A DNA stretch of 64,000 nucleotides from Acheta domesticus. Its lineage: Eukaryota; Arthropoda; Insecta; Orthoptera; Gryllidae. This document shows, in pieces, positions 38,831-51,665 of this stretch (position 1 is its first letter; every line of letters begins with the position of its first letter). The notes under the pieces were generated by a model, which was not told the DNA's origin, did not search any database, and saw nothing but the letters and a program-made list of their open reading frames with translations. The translations under genes and the position numbers were made by a program. The stretch spans positions 7,817,286-7,881,285 of the forward strand of contig JAHLJT010000631.1 in NCBI GenBank assembly GCA_031308135.1, given 5' to 3'.

Positions 38831-41800
38831 CTAAAAATGGTACAAGCACCATATATTTATTACCATCCTTTACAAAAGAAGTAAAAATTTAAAGAAAAAA
38901 TTGAACTGGTTTTTGGGGAAAAAATTGTTAAAATATTTTAAACTGGCTGTATTTTGTGCAAAATTACATGAAAACTACTCGTATTTTCAAAAAATTGAAC
39001 ATGAATTTATTAGATCTGTCTTAAAGAAACAAGCATTCTTCATGCTATCTGACAAAATTTAATCAAAAAATCTGGTGCTTCTTCTTTTTAATTTTTGAGG
39101 GGCTTCATGTAAAGTCCCCCCCCCCCAATTGAAATAAAGGTTTCAAATTCCAGTGGCAGCAACATCAGCCAGATCAAATGGGGATTATCAATTTTTGAGA
39201 AAATTGACTAAACAGTTAAGGCACTAGTATTGACCAGATGGATAGTTTTGTTGTCAAACGATTATTGGTATCAAGAACCCACCAAACACAGATTCGGACT
39301 ACATGTGTTAGAGAAAGTAATTTACTATACGTAGGGACAAGATTTATCCACTTTCTCATTACCAGGGCCGACAGTAGGCCAAGGCAACAGTGAAAACAGA
39401 GCCGAGAGTCCCTCCCCCTCCAAGACAGACCTTTCTTCTTTGTGACAAATTACTTTGGGTTAATTCAGAAGAAAAATGTTCACACAAGCACTTCACTCTC
39501 CAGAGCAGTTGATTAACATTACCAGAGCATTGAGAAACAGTTGTAAATGACTAAAATGAAGTGAAATGTTCTCCTCCCTTCCTCCTATGGCTTCATTCTC
39601 AATATACCGCAATACTCTAGTAAAAGGAAACTGCAAATTGAGGAAGGTAAAAAAATTGCTGCAAGGTGAAGACAAACCAAGTTCTATTATTTTCTTTATT
39701 TGGTATATTTAACTGGCAAGTCAACTTCAGGCTAAAAAACTTCACAAACCTTTAAAAGGGTTTAGGTTCTTGCATTCATAATTCGCTAGACCATTCTACA
39801 TTAACCTGACAAAAGTAACCTAGAAATGAATAGTAACAACTAAGGAATCAAATTCATAACTCCTCCCAATTTGTAGAAAAATTGATGATCAAGGCTGCAT
39901 CCAAACAAAAGTTGGTACCAACACAAACTCAGGAGATCTAGAAATCTTAAGACCACATAATCATGGCAAGACGAGACAGCCTGGTATGTCTCCCCATGAA
40001 ACATCCACTCACTGCAATTAGTAATAGCTGGTGCAGATTTGTACCAACAATCTCAAATTTATTTGTTTATTTAACATCAGAAGCTGCAAAATACAATGAG
40101 AAGTGCAATATGTACATGGTTTCTGGAACTCCGGGATGTGTCCTAAGCCATACACTAATTAAACTGAATTATGAATACAGATAGCAACTAGAGTTTTTGG
40201 CAATGGATATGAAAATATTTGCTCCCATGTAATAAAATGTATTTGCAAAGGCAAATCGGACATAGATTGTGGCTATTTTTCCTAGTGCTTCGTGTGAAGG
40301 AATTGATTTACTGCCACACTGCAATGAAAAACTATGATTTGAATATCTACATTCCCCACAATTCACGAAAATGTGCAGAGATAGCGAAGCTACCTTTACG
40401 TTGAAAAGCAAAACAAATGGCCATCTCAGCATTTGCTAAAAGGAAGCTGCAAGAAAAAATATCAAGATGGGCATCATTGGCCGAGAAGTTGAGGAACAAA
40501 ACTTTTACAGGCATATTTAGCCTTTTAGAATTAGTCTGAATTGTAACTACTTGGCATTAAGATGGTCACATGCAACCATGCATCGAGACTTCAGATTAAA
40601 GCAATAACCCTGTCAAACTAGATTTTCATCAACATTCTTACTTTCAATAAGATCTACAAGCCATTTTTCACTTTGTGTAACACATAGAATTTGTTATGTA
40701 GTGCTGCAGCAAATTTTAAAAAGATAAATTCTTATTGTACGTTTCCAGTACTGAGGAAGTGAATAATTCTTGTTCCTATATGTATGACTTTTTCCTACAT
40801 GTGTAATTAGAAAAACCTATTTTTTTTAGTGCTTCATAACACAAAATAGATTTCTGGCAAAAATATCTCTACATTTAGCAGCCAGATCAGGATTTTCATG
40901 AAAATTTGTTTTCCCTGATTTGGCAATGTCACCCTAGAATTTTAAATTTTGGTGTATTTTACTTGAAACCTGAAGGTTATTCTCAAAATTTTCTCAATAA
41001 TGTCAATCAAATTTTTGAAATTTTTTGGTATCAGATCTAAAAACAAATGCTTATATAAATGGTAAAGGCCCAAATTTCAATATTCTCAGAATTTTCAAAG
41101 ATTGAAAGAAAATTAATTTTTTCAGCGACTACAATATTGAAGACAAAAGACAATTCCTTTTGACATGTGTTCTTCAAAAGTTCACGTGTTCATCTTAAAG
41201 TTCATACAGTACAATTTTGCAAAGTTACAAAATGGAAGTACATGCTGTTGCAACACCATGGATTCCATATTTTTTAAAATCTCTGTGCTCAGGTTGGGCA
41301 AGTGACAGTCTTAGTAATAAAAAGTAATAAACCTGACCACCTGCAGGTAACCTTCAAAACTCCCTTTCAAAGAAAAGAAAAAAAAAAGTACACACCATTT
41401 CTGATAGTATATGACCACTCTCCCAAAATCTTAGCCATCTTAAAATAGAGTTGCCATAAGGGTAACAATGGAATTCAGGACATCTAAGTATATTATATAT
41501 TTCAGGAGAATTTCTTTATTTTTATACTACTAAATAGTATAGCAAGCAAAGAACTAAATAGTTCAAGATGTATTACATTCCACACTTAAAGGAATATCAA
41601 GTGACCCTTCTTTTCCTAGGATGAACTTCTCTAACTTTGGAGGGTAATTCTGGTCATTTCCTTTTTTCCATGACAATATGTACAATATTCCAAGGCATTT
41701 AAATAAAATATTAAATAAAGCATGGCTGGTTGATATCAAAACATGGTTATTTACAGAGCCCCCTTTCCCCCTTTGCAGCCTCTTGCACTAAAACATTGCA

Positions 41801-42355
41801 AGAGAAACAGATACACTGATTCAAAACACACAGTATCTTTATTTTTCAGCTTTCATATTGTATTGTAAAAGAAATATAACAACAGTTGCTAAACAAAGAA
41901 ATTAGCCACTTGCATGTTCTTATTTAGTACCATTTCTGTGTAGTAGTTCACAAGCATTCCCAAACACAGCTTTGAAGAACTGTGTGGAGTATAAAAATTC
42001 AGAATATTTGGTAGAAACACAGAAAAATCTGACAGGACACATGTCAATATTCAGGAAGATTTCCGCTTTATCACAACATATAGCAACCCTATCTTAAATT
42101 TCAAATCATAACCCACCTCAACATTTTTTTAAATTTGAAACTATTTTCGAAGGTAGAAATAACAATTTTCTTTAAAAATTGAAAGCAATATTTAAAAACC
42201 ATTAGCTAGTTTCCCCAAGAAAACAAAATATCTATATGAAATACAAAACCTATTTCATTCTTTCACAAATAACAGATTTTTATGAAAGGACTTACGAAGG
42301 AGTGAAGGCATGGGCAAAATCTATCATAAAATAATGAACTTGTAAGTAGATATAA
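38831..42355. other. Intergenic, AT-rich, no gene recognised
   Basis: Several open frames of 60-88 codons occur on both strands, none with a recognisable domain or splice context. A segment at 39285-39375 is shared with the extra part of the duplication near 35.1 kb. The stretch next to 42355 contains the downstream flank of RpL18. Confidence 0.5.
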
Positions 42356-42358
42356 TTT

Positions 42359-42364
42359 TTTATT
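42359..42364 (-). terminator. Poly(A) signal of RpL18
   Basis: AATAAA on the minus strand, about 40 bases after the RpL18 stop codon, in the expected place for the short 3' UTR of a ribosomal protein gene. Confidence 0.65.
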
Positions 42365-42405
42365 TACCAAAGCAAATGGTTACAACCAATAACATCAATA
42401 TCAGC

Positions 42406-45400
42406 TTACTTCTTGTAACCACAGCTACGCCTTCGACCACGAGCACGCTCAAATTTGCGTCCCTTGGAACGTACGTAAGGCTTAGTGTGACTGTGTGGCA
42501 CACCTGGTGCACGGCCAAAGTGTTTGCAAGCTTCACGAGCATTTCTGCGGCCTAGAACAAAGTATTTATCAATGTCTCGGCAACAAGGAAATCAACTTTT
42601 GTAGTAATTAAATGCAACTGAATTTATGACTCACCTTGCATAAGAACAGTTTTCTTGCCCAATGGGTGCTTTACAGCCAGCTGATCAAATGTCATAATTT
42701 GTCCTCCATTCCTCAAAATACGTGCTCGAGCTTTCTCCGTGAAACGCAACGCACAAATCTACAAAACCATACATAAATCATATACCTTTTCAAATAAAAT
42801 AAAAAGTGTTTCAAGTTTGGTTGTAATGAATCTATAGATTAAAGAAATATCACCAAAATTAATTCATTATCTACAGTACTTGAAGGTGCTAAAAAACTAG
42901 TTTTGGACAGGTGTCCCTGGTAGCTATCCTTATGTCAAGAGTGTTTTTGTAAAAGTAGGTGTGATAATTAATCAAAAACCTAAGGGCTGATGTTTGAACT
43001 GCAGGGAATTTTCAAATAAAGACTGATGAGGGTAACTGGTCTGGATCAAAAAAATGAGGAAATCATGTGTCACAATAATGAAAATCAAGTTTAGGACATG
43101 ATATTGAATAGAGACATACAATCATAAATAGTGGATTGTAGACAATCTAAGTCAGTCATGAAAAAAACTATCTTGCTAACCATAAAAGTAAGATACAGAA
43201 CTAACTTCAAAACTACCTTTAATACAGTGTATTGTTACAATGAATATGCACAATCCAAAAACTTGCCATTAAATACAGACCATGAGGCAGAAAAAGAATT
43301 AAAATGCAGAAAACCATGCCTGGAAACTATTTAGAAAGTTGGTTCTGAAAAATGCCTAATCCGTAAAGGACAGAACAATACTTTCCTGAACACAGACTAC
43401 ATAAGAAAATGTACATAGGCAAGGCTAGTATTTAAATAAAGTAAAAAAGGGTCACGTCTTCAGCATCTAGTGTGAAATTAGCGGCTGAAATCATGAAAAT
43501 CTGAATGAATTAATACCTGTGTAAATAGTGTGCAATACTTTCAATCTCTTTACCTTCCACCTGGCATTATGACATCAGAACTTCAGTAAAGAATGACAAG
43601 ATGAAAGTCACAGCAATTAGGGCATTCCTGTTGAGTAGTTTGAATATATGTGATTGAACTTAAAATTGTGTTTAATTACATGACAATGGGCTCCGTATTT
43701 CATACATTTATGTGAGACGCGTTTCAATAAGGCAGATTTAAAAATTTCTTTAACAGTGTTTACAAAGAAAAATACGAGAATAATCACGTTTGAATGTATG
43801 GATATTTGATTATAATAAAATATATTAATTTCTCACATAAATATAGCGTAAGCCATGTATGACCAGTCAGATTTGGCTTGCATTCTTTTCAAATTATTTA
43901 GAAAGTAATTGCTCTATAAACTTGTAGGTTTCTGCATTGAATTCTGTACTTATTTTTTTCCCTAACTAAGAAACAACCAAATAATGGCACCATTGAAAGC
44001 CCTGCTACTGTATCCATTCTATGATCTCTTGAAATCACCAGACACATATTACTCGTTCACTTTACATTTGCAGATGGAGCGCTGCGATTTGTTTACGTGA
44101 GGTCCCCGCCGACTGAATGAGAAACGCGCGTCTGCAGTATATACTGACTGTTTAAATGATATAGAGGGCGGTGAGCAGGACACAGAACCCCGGCGGGGCA
44201 AGAAAATAACCATTAAGCAGTAGATAAGTGCAAAGAAGAAATAAAAAGATTGTACGCGAATGTTGTAAATAGCGTGTAGCGTGATCTATTTTATTGTATA
44301 TTAGCTTAATCAGTTAAGAGCGCGACTCCAGCTCACTGTCAGAAAGGCATAATTCGTCAGCTGTGTCCGTAGCGCTTGTGCTGCCTTCAGAGACAGCTGA
44401 TTGGTCAGATGCTGATTGACATCAGGGCCATTCGTGTATTCTCGGTGGTGTGTTCGGGCCTTCACTTTCAAAACTAACATTAGTTCCTAATTCTGCCGTC
44501 TGCAAATGTAAAGTGAACGAGTAATACAGAGGTTTGGTCTTAAGAGGGATCAGGGGCTTGCGCTAGTGGAGGACAACACTCTTTGTAACTGAAGAAAGGA
44601 CATCAGAAAGAAATTCAAGAATTTTGACTTATTCTCTGGCTTTCTCCATGCAATTGTTAACTCTTTCTTATCCTGAAGTGTTTCCATGTGGTATGAGACT
44701 GGTCCTCATAGAAATAGGTCAAAATAATTAGGAGTCAAGAGGTTAAAATAGGACAAATTAAAACACTTCCAAAAATCAAAGTTAAGTGATTCCTGTAGTT
44801 AAATCACTAAATTCACAAGACAATAATATAATAGGGCATTTTGCATAACTTGCAAGTTCTACAAATCACTTTCTCCAATAAATGACTACAGCAGACATTT
44901 CCCAATGAAGATCAACAAATTTATGATGATCCCAAAAAATAAAACCCAGTACAAAAAACATCGTATGTCTTTTCTAGGCAATGTTACATTTTCATAAATC
45001 AGGCTCTGATTAGCAGTTATCGTAACATTCTCAGCTCAAACATACCCACACACACACTACATAATACCAATATGAAACAATTGATCACCAAATACCAACG
45101 CTTTCGTAACTTAATCGCTATGAATAATTGCAAGATTATAAAACTGACAAACTTCCAAGGTAGTCACCCATTTTGAGATATGAAATATCCTGACACATCA
45201 AGAGTTTAATTAATTCATTGTACACACACAATACAATGTACATTTTGATTTCTGAATACACTTTGTATTTGTAAATTGTGAAAGTGACTTTTAGAGAAAT
45301 TATTTATTTGTTAATTGAAACAAAGGGAATAGTTTTTAAATAATTTACAAAAGTGAAAAGATATTACATGCTTGCTGAATAAACCACCGACTATTTTGAA

Positions 45401-46422
45401 GACTGATGAACAGAAACCTTCATACAGTCAATATTTTCCCATCAAAGAATTTCCCAACTTTTTCACGCAATACCACATCCCCTCATGTTCTCCCAACCTG
45501 TGGCCACCCTGAAGTTTCATGGAAATTAGCCTTATGACATTGATATTCAGAAATGCTAAAACGTGTAATTTGCTTCGTCTGTTCTTAGTTAAACTATTAA
45601 AACAGTCACAATTCACAATTTTAACACACATTTCTGGACCATTTTCAACATTTTTGATTAGTGAATAGTCTCTCATTGTGTTCATTACCAACAAAACAAA
45701 AATTACGTCTATGTTGGCAAAGCTACTTGGCATCCCAGTGAAGAATTATAACTTTTTCCACAATTCAATGAAACTAATGTCGCATGAAAGCCATGACTAC
45801 TGGAAATAAAAGTTCACCAAGATCCACACAAACTTCAGATTAAAACAATTACAGTAATGAATCAAACGAAAAACAAAACTTGAAAAAGGTTTTGACTTGA
45901 CCATACAATTTTCCTACCAATATGTTTGTCCTACCTTCAACTTTGGTATGGTGTAAATCCTCTGATCATCAGTAACAGTACCGACAACCACAGCGGTCAA
46001 TTTCTCCCTATTAGGTTTCTTCATGAAACGAGAAATTCGGGCCAGTGAAATAGCTGGTCTATTAATCTTGGACATAAAAAGTCTCTTCATCACTATCTTA
46101 TTGAACTTATTACGCGTTCTCCTGGCCAAAAAGCGATAGAGCTGAAATAAACAGACAGTAATTAATTCTGCTCCAGAAACCGACCGAGTAGAATTTATTA
46201 ACAGAGTATTCTCACCTTAACAAGCAAGCGCAAATACACATCCTGAGATTTAGGTTCGGTTCGTCGAACCTTACGGTCATTTTTATGGCAGATATCGATT
46301 CCCTGTGGTTAATAGAAAAGAAAATCATAATCAAAAAAACATTTGGAGAGCTACTATTTTACGGAATTAAGCAGATGGTAACAGATAACATAAATCTATA
46401 AAACAACGTGTTAACTCACCAT
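42406..46422 (-). CDS. RpL18: 60S ribosomal protein L18 (eL18)
   Basis: Five coding exons on the minus strand: 46422-46420 (only the ATG), 46302-46216, 46141-45935, 42758-42635 and 42551-42406 (TAA). Phases agree and the product is 188 residues, the same length as human eL18. The start is [20 protein letters not shown] and the middle reads [20 protein letters not shown] with [13 protein letters not shown]. The end carries [19 protein letters not shown], with Ser-Cys-Gly in the usual Ala-Ser-Arg-Gly region near the C-terminus. It is a structural protein of the cytosolic large ribosomal subunit. Splitting right after the ATG is common for ribosomal protein genes. The 3.2-kb third intron (45934-42759) contains a MITE. 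The gene is divergent from IBA57. Confidence 0.97.
44047..44526. mobile_element. MITE with perfect 26-bp inverted ends and TA duplication, in RpL18 intron
   Basis: 44049-44074 (starts TTACTCGTTCACTTTAC) is the exact reverse complement of 44499-44524. TA dinucleotides at 44047-44048 and 44525-44526 form the target duplication, so this is a 476-bp Tc1/mariner-type non-autonomous element. The interior is GC-richer than the intron and encodes nothing recognisable. Perfect ends suggest recent insertion. Confidence 0.88.
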
Positions 46423-47145
46423 CTTGAACCAGCGGAAGAGCACGCAGACTACGAAAAGAACTATGGGTACGCGAAGGCAAGACAATTCATTGGAATACTC
46501 AGACGCACTATACGAATATGTGTATTTTCTGTGACCGAGGCTGAGAACGGCATTGCGCACACGAAAGTATAATGTCAAAGGAACATATCCAATTGAAATG
46601 AATTTAATAAATTTTATTCAACCCGAATTTTCAATGAATTGCATACCAGATACGAAATATGATTACATATTTTACTTCTCGGCGTGAATTCACGAACTCC
46701 GTCAGGTTGGTACACTTGTGAACATTTTGCTGTCGGATGTGAATGAACGTGTGGGTTTGATTTGTGTGAGCGTTTGTGGAGAACGTTATAACAGTAATCA
46801 TATGTGCTGTGTCGAGCGTGTAATATAATTACATGTAGGTATCTACTGTGAAATGAATGCCAAAGTTTGTTACAACAGTTTGTATACATGTTCAGATTCC
46901 TATTTCGTGTTGCCAACTTTGTTCAAATTTACCAACCTGAAGAATTGATAAAAAAATACATTTTAGATTCAATGATCGGTTGACACTAGTTAACGTTACC
47001 AATGATTGATGGATAATACTGGTTGGGAATTATGTCATTGTAGTTATGTGGTTTGTTCGTATTTGTGTGTCACTTGTAAAACTCTGTCACTTAAACTGTC
47101 AGACATTTGAAGGTTAAGGTTTTTTGTTTTACAGTACGAATTAAC
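46423..47145. promoter_or_regulatory. Divergent promoter region RpL18 / IBA57, with a TOP-like start
   Basis: The minus strand just upstream of the RpL18 ATG reads CTCTTCCGC (46440-46432), a terminal oligopyrimidine (TOP)-like tract typical of ribosomal protein mRNA starts; its C is a likely transcription start 18 bases before the ATG. About 0.7 kb separates it from the first candidate IBA57 start. The 100-codon minus-strand frame inside (46916-46614) shows no domain and is judged chance. Confidence 0.55.
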
Positions 47146-48220
47146 ATGTATTCCGGAAAATTTCCAATTGCCCGCAACCTACAAGCGTCATTGAAAGCGT
47201 TTTTAGAAGGCAGTTATCTAGTCAAAATGTTAATTTGACTAATTATTCAATAGAAGAACTTGAAGGAAGAGGGCTACTTCGTGTGCATGGCAAGGAAGCA
47301 TCCACCTTTTTACAAGGGCTGGTAACGAATGACATGCGACATTTAGAAGAAGGTGCGCGGAGTATGTACACTATGTTTTGAATATTAGAGGAAGGGTTAT
47401 TTGTGACACTATCATTTATAAAGATGACAATGATACATTTCTAATTGAAGCTGACAAGGAAGTTGAAAGTACATTACAGAAGCACTTAAAAATGTACAGA
47501 GTGAGGAAGAAAATAGACATAGATGTTATTGACGATTTGGGTGTTTGGGTCATCTTTTCAAAAAGTCTTATGGAAAACCGTGATAGCAAAAACCCTCAAG
47601 AAAAGCAGTTTATCAATGACAGTGACATGGAACATGATTTTGTATTAAAGACCTTTCAGCAGAGTAAAATAATAAGCCGTGATCCAAGGCTGGCTGAATT
47701 AGGATACAGATTAATAGTGTCTTCTGGTGATGACTTTCTGAAAGATTCAAAACTTTCTCAAGATGACCAACAACCGTCTAAATTTTACAGGCAGCTAAGA
47801 TACAAATTAGGCATTGGTGAGGGTGCTGCAGATATGCCACCAGGCAAATGTATTCCTTTGGAAGCCAACTGTGATTTCTTGCATGGAGTGAGCTTCCACA
47901 AAGGTTGTTATATTGGACAAGAGTTGACTGCAAGAGTATATCACACTGGAGTTGTAAGAAAACGCTTGATGCCAATAGTTTTAAATTCTGAGCCTTGTGA
48001 AGACTTTATGCCTGATGCAAGTGTTGAGAATGCCTTGGATAATAAAGCTCTGGGTAAATTGCGTGGCTTAGAAAATAAAAATGGATTAGCTCTTTTGAAG
48101 GTGTCCGAAGCTCTGTCTGCCCCAGCACTTCGATTGTTAAATGTGTCTGGTTTCACAAAGAAACCATTTTGGTGGCCTCAGGAGGCCCCAAAGGAACGTA
48201 TGATTGAAAAAGATACGTAA
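47146..48220 (+). CDS. IBA57: IBA57, mitochondrial Fe-S cluster assembly factor (frameshifted as written)
   Basis: The main frame (47378-48220) contains LNIRGRVICDTIIYK, the family signature KGCYIGQELTAR (from 47900), VVRKRL and a C-terminal FWWP. The 5' part lies in another frame (about 47145-47378) and reads LRVHGKEASTFLQGLVTND and GARSMYTMF. Joining the two at the T-run 47376-47379 needs one extra T, which gives the expected YTMFLN. The start is unresolved: the ATG at 47146 is in a third frame that stops at TGA after 29 codons. IBA57 belongs to the GcvT/YgfZ-like folate-binding family and acts with ISCA1/ISCA2 to make mitochondrial [4Fe-4S] clusters. The gene appears intronless here. Complete conservation downstream favours a functional gene with base-call errors, but a recent retrocopy is possible. 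Confidence 0.88.
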
Positions 48221-50240
48221 CTGTCAGTTTCAAAAACTTAAATGTGATAGTTGGCTTGTGTTAGAGATGATACAAATATGAATCAATTGCTAGTCACTTG
48301 TAATGCAACTCTTTGTTGTAACATTTTTCATGTTAAGTTTTACTTGTTTATTATTTAAATCTGTACTATGTATAGTTCCATATGTATACAATTGACCTTG
48401 TAACGAAGTTTATGCTTAAAGTCATCGTAAATATGCTGTAAATGTATAAGAATTGGTGATTCCACTATTGAACTTCATTGTTTAAAGAAACAAAGTGCTT
48501 GTACATGTTAAATAGGTAATTTCATGTACATACATTTACCCCATTCCACTATTTTATTCCTCTGACCCCTCAGAAATATTTAATTTCACAGTACATTTAG
48601 AATTAAATTACCTCAAAGCATTTTGTCTATTTTTTAACTTTCCTGAACCTGTGCTCTCAGATCATTTGAAATTTGACAAGTGTTATAGGTGGAAAAGGGA
48701 TACTTTGAATTTGATGTGCCATCATTATTTCATGCTGAAAGTTTTCTTCCTTTTGTGAACAATTTCCTTTTTATTAAGTGTCTGCATCTCAAAAGTAAAC
48801 ATAGATTGTCTCAGCTTTAATACTCTATTCAAAGTTAATAAGGCCCAAATGATGACAAAACCTCATTTTATTTGAATTGGCATTGAGAACCATTGAATTA
48901 AGGTTGAAGTGTTTTCTTGTAATAGTGGGGTGAATTCCCTACTATTTTCACAAATACGTTTTGATGACTTCATTGAACATAACATAAATGAAAATAATTT
49001 TAAGACCTTTCTCTTTATGAAAAACACATTCTGGGATTGTGTTGTTCCATCCACCTGTCCCTAAACAATACTAGTAGTGCCTAAACTAATCATAGGGTTT
49101 TTTTCCAAAATAAATATTCTGTGATCAATCAGACCCAACTCAAAGACCAATTGATCTTACTCAAATTTTGGAGATACTCCATAGGAATCGGTCAATCTGA
49201 CATAATCAATCAATTGGTATGATCTGGTGGTACTTCACAGGAATTGATCCATGTGACCAGACTTGAATTTTGGATGTACTTCAGAGGTAGTCCCTTGGAC
49301 ATTTTCAGAATTTTCTGAAAAATGGCTCTTTTTCTTTAAATTTCTTTCAAATATAGAATGAAATACATCTGTGAAGATGGCACAGGTCGATTGTCTCAGA
49401 GACTATTGCCTCAGAATTTTGCAAATTGCAAGTTTGAAAATTTTTGAACTCCCTTCTACAACTGGATTCCTGAAGACAGATTTTTCTTGTTCTCCACAAT
49501 TAGTTCTTTAATTAATGCCAAACATTTTTTCTTTAATTAGTAGCTTTTGTGGAAGTATGGGAGAAAAATGTGTAATATTAAAAGTAATATTTTCTAAAAA
49601 AGAGCCCCAATCTTTTTCTAGCACTACCCATATAATCTTTTTGTATGGGTAGTGCTAAATGCACTGAATATCTTGATGTAAGGCCATTTTGATGTATCTT
49701 TTGACCTTCACATTTCTGAGTGCAAGCGCTTCTAATGATTTCTTGTGAAGAATCTTGTAAACTCAAGTTTTCTGTGAAAATGAGCTTAGAAATGATTTTT
49801 CAATGAAAATTTGCACATTGGGCCAGGTTTTACTATCCTATAACATTCTTAAAGCCGTATTCCAATTCCATTAGGGGATCAAAAATTTGAGAAACTGTGA
49901 AAAAATATCTTTGAGACACCGATAGAGAGCAGCTAAGAAGAGGTTGGGACAAAAACAGAACACTAGCCCAGACCAAAGAAATTGGAAAACTAACAAGTTC
50001 CAGAATGTGTGTGCTATTCTGTAGCCCCTCTGGTTTGTTCTGATGCCTTAGTTTTATAATTTTTCTGGTGAAAATATATATTAATGTTAAAAAGAGACAA
50101 ATTTCAAATAGAATTATTAGAATAGATGCAGAACAAAGAAACTTATAACACCCAATGTACTATAATTTAAGGACTTCAAAACTGAATGACCCAAGTTACT
50201 AACACTCTTGTACATCAAGGAAATTACATTATGAGCATCC
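48221..50240. repeat. Intergenic with small local repeats and a 14-bp hairpin
   Basis: Around 49120-49290 a ~60-75-base phrase ('caaattttggagatactccataggaat') recurs in diverged form. 49619-49632 and 49644-49657 are perfect inverted copies (TAGCACTACCCATA) with an 11-base loop. Otherwise AT-rich with no recognised gene. Confidence 0.55.
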
Positions 50241-50793
50241 TTAACCCATTACCCATTACTGCCCAGAATTATTCTGCTCGCGTTGTGTTGCGCCCATTGT
50301 TGCGTTCGTAACTGCACAGGAGCTGTTGCAGCCATCTGGTAGCATGTTTTTGCCACTTTTAGTGCTATTCAATTGTTATGTTGCTAAATTGTACTAATAG
50401 AGCGCTCTCAAAGCGCCAAACGGTGGTTATTGAGTATTTTTTTTCTATAAGAAGAAGCAAAACCGTTGAAACTTAGCTGCATAAACTCCGTCAACCATCA
50501 GCCTCTCCCTCCAACTTAACCACAGGTTTATAGCAGCTAATCACGGTTTTAGATGAAGATTCGAACCAACCCAAGTCATGTGTACACTCTGGCCAGGAAT
50601 GTACAATGACTTAGCGATCATGGCTAAACCAACATCTGGCGTTCAAGAATGAAAAATCTTGCTTGTATATTTCGTTTAGGATGTCTACGTTTACTGAAAA
50701 ACTAAAATTCACAAAATTTGCAAAGGATGCAACGGATGCTGAAGAGATAACATTCTTGGCAGAAAATCCTGCCAGTGGGCATTGATGGGTTAA
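50241..50793. mobile_element. TTAA-flanked piggyBac-like element (copy 2) with transposase start
   Basis: TTAA at 50241-50244 and 50790-50793 flank 545 bases starting CCCATTACCC and ending TTGATGGG. Much of the left ~350 bases matches the element at 30112-30724. Unlike that copy, this one contains a short open frame at 50681-50785 (34 residues beginning MSTFTEKLKF), in a position that fits the start of the parent transposase gene. The right part is truncated relative to any full-length element. Confidence 0.72.
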
Positions 50794-51659
50794 AAGCCAA
50801 AAACACGATTTAATCTTGGTGTAGCAACACAAGTTTGAACCATATACATAATTTATATCATTCCAATGACATTTTGTACTGTTCAAAACACAAAAAATTA
50901 CACTACAAGCAATTTCATAAAACCTGCCTCACTCCCCTTTCTTGGCATGAAAAAAAAAATTTGATGTGTCGTTCCAACTGAATGTTTCTGAAAGCTCATA
51001 CTACTAAATGCATTTTATATCATTCCAATTGCCCAAAAGAATTGAAGATTGAAACTTAAATGGGAAAATTGCTAGTAATATAGAACAATGTGTGTTACAG
51101 CTGTCCCTAGCAGTGAAAATTGTAGCAAACATAGTGAGGAGTGCAAAGTTAGGGTGCAGTAAGGATACCCTACAGACAGTATTCATGCCTTCTAATTGAA
51201 GATTGAGATGAATACATTTGGAACTTCAGCTGGTTATAAATAGATTACCATGCGCTTAAGTATCAGGTAAATTATAAAACTGAGTGGGATAATTAAATAT
51301 CAATATACAATATAAATTTAAATTTAAAAAAAAATTTTTACAGAATTCTAGTGATATATCTTTCTCTGACTCTATAGCAAATAATGCAAGTTCTTTGAAT
51401 ACTGAATGCATACACTAACCTACTTATAACACATTATTTATAAACTCCACCCTAAACCTTTAATAAAATAGTGTATTTGAAAGCTGTTATAATTTGTAAT
51501 TTTACCTTGAAACCAAGACAGGTAGATATATTCCTTTGCCCAAGGAATTGCTACACATAAAAAAGGAAAGGAAGAAGAAAATTATTTATTATGAACTAGT
51601 TTGGCAAGCACATCATTTTGTAAGGAATTTGCTTTCATATCAATGATTTCTTTTTCAGC
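50794..51659. other. Intergenic / CDPF1 5' region
   Basis: AT-rich with no gene recognised. An acceptor (TTTTTCAG) ends at 51659, seven bases before the CDPF1 ATG, implying an upstream noncoding exon. Confidence 0.45.
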
Positions 51660-51665
51660 CTGGGA

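Noticed and set aside
46614..46916. 100-codon minus-strand frame upstream of RpL18
   Set aside because: No domain, lies in a promoter region between two genes, and has no splice or poly(A) signals.
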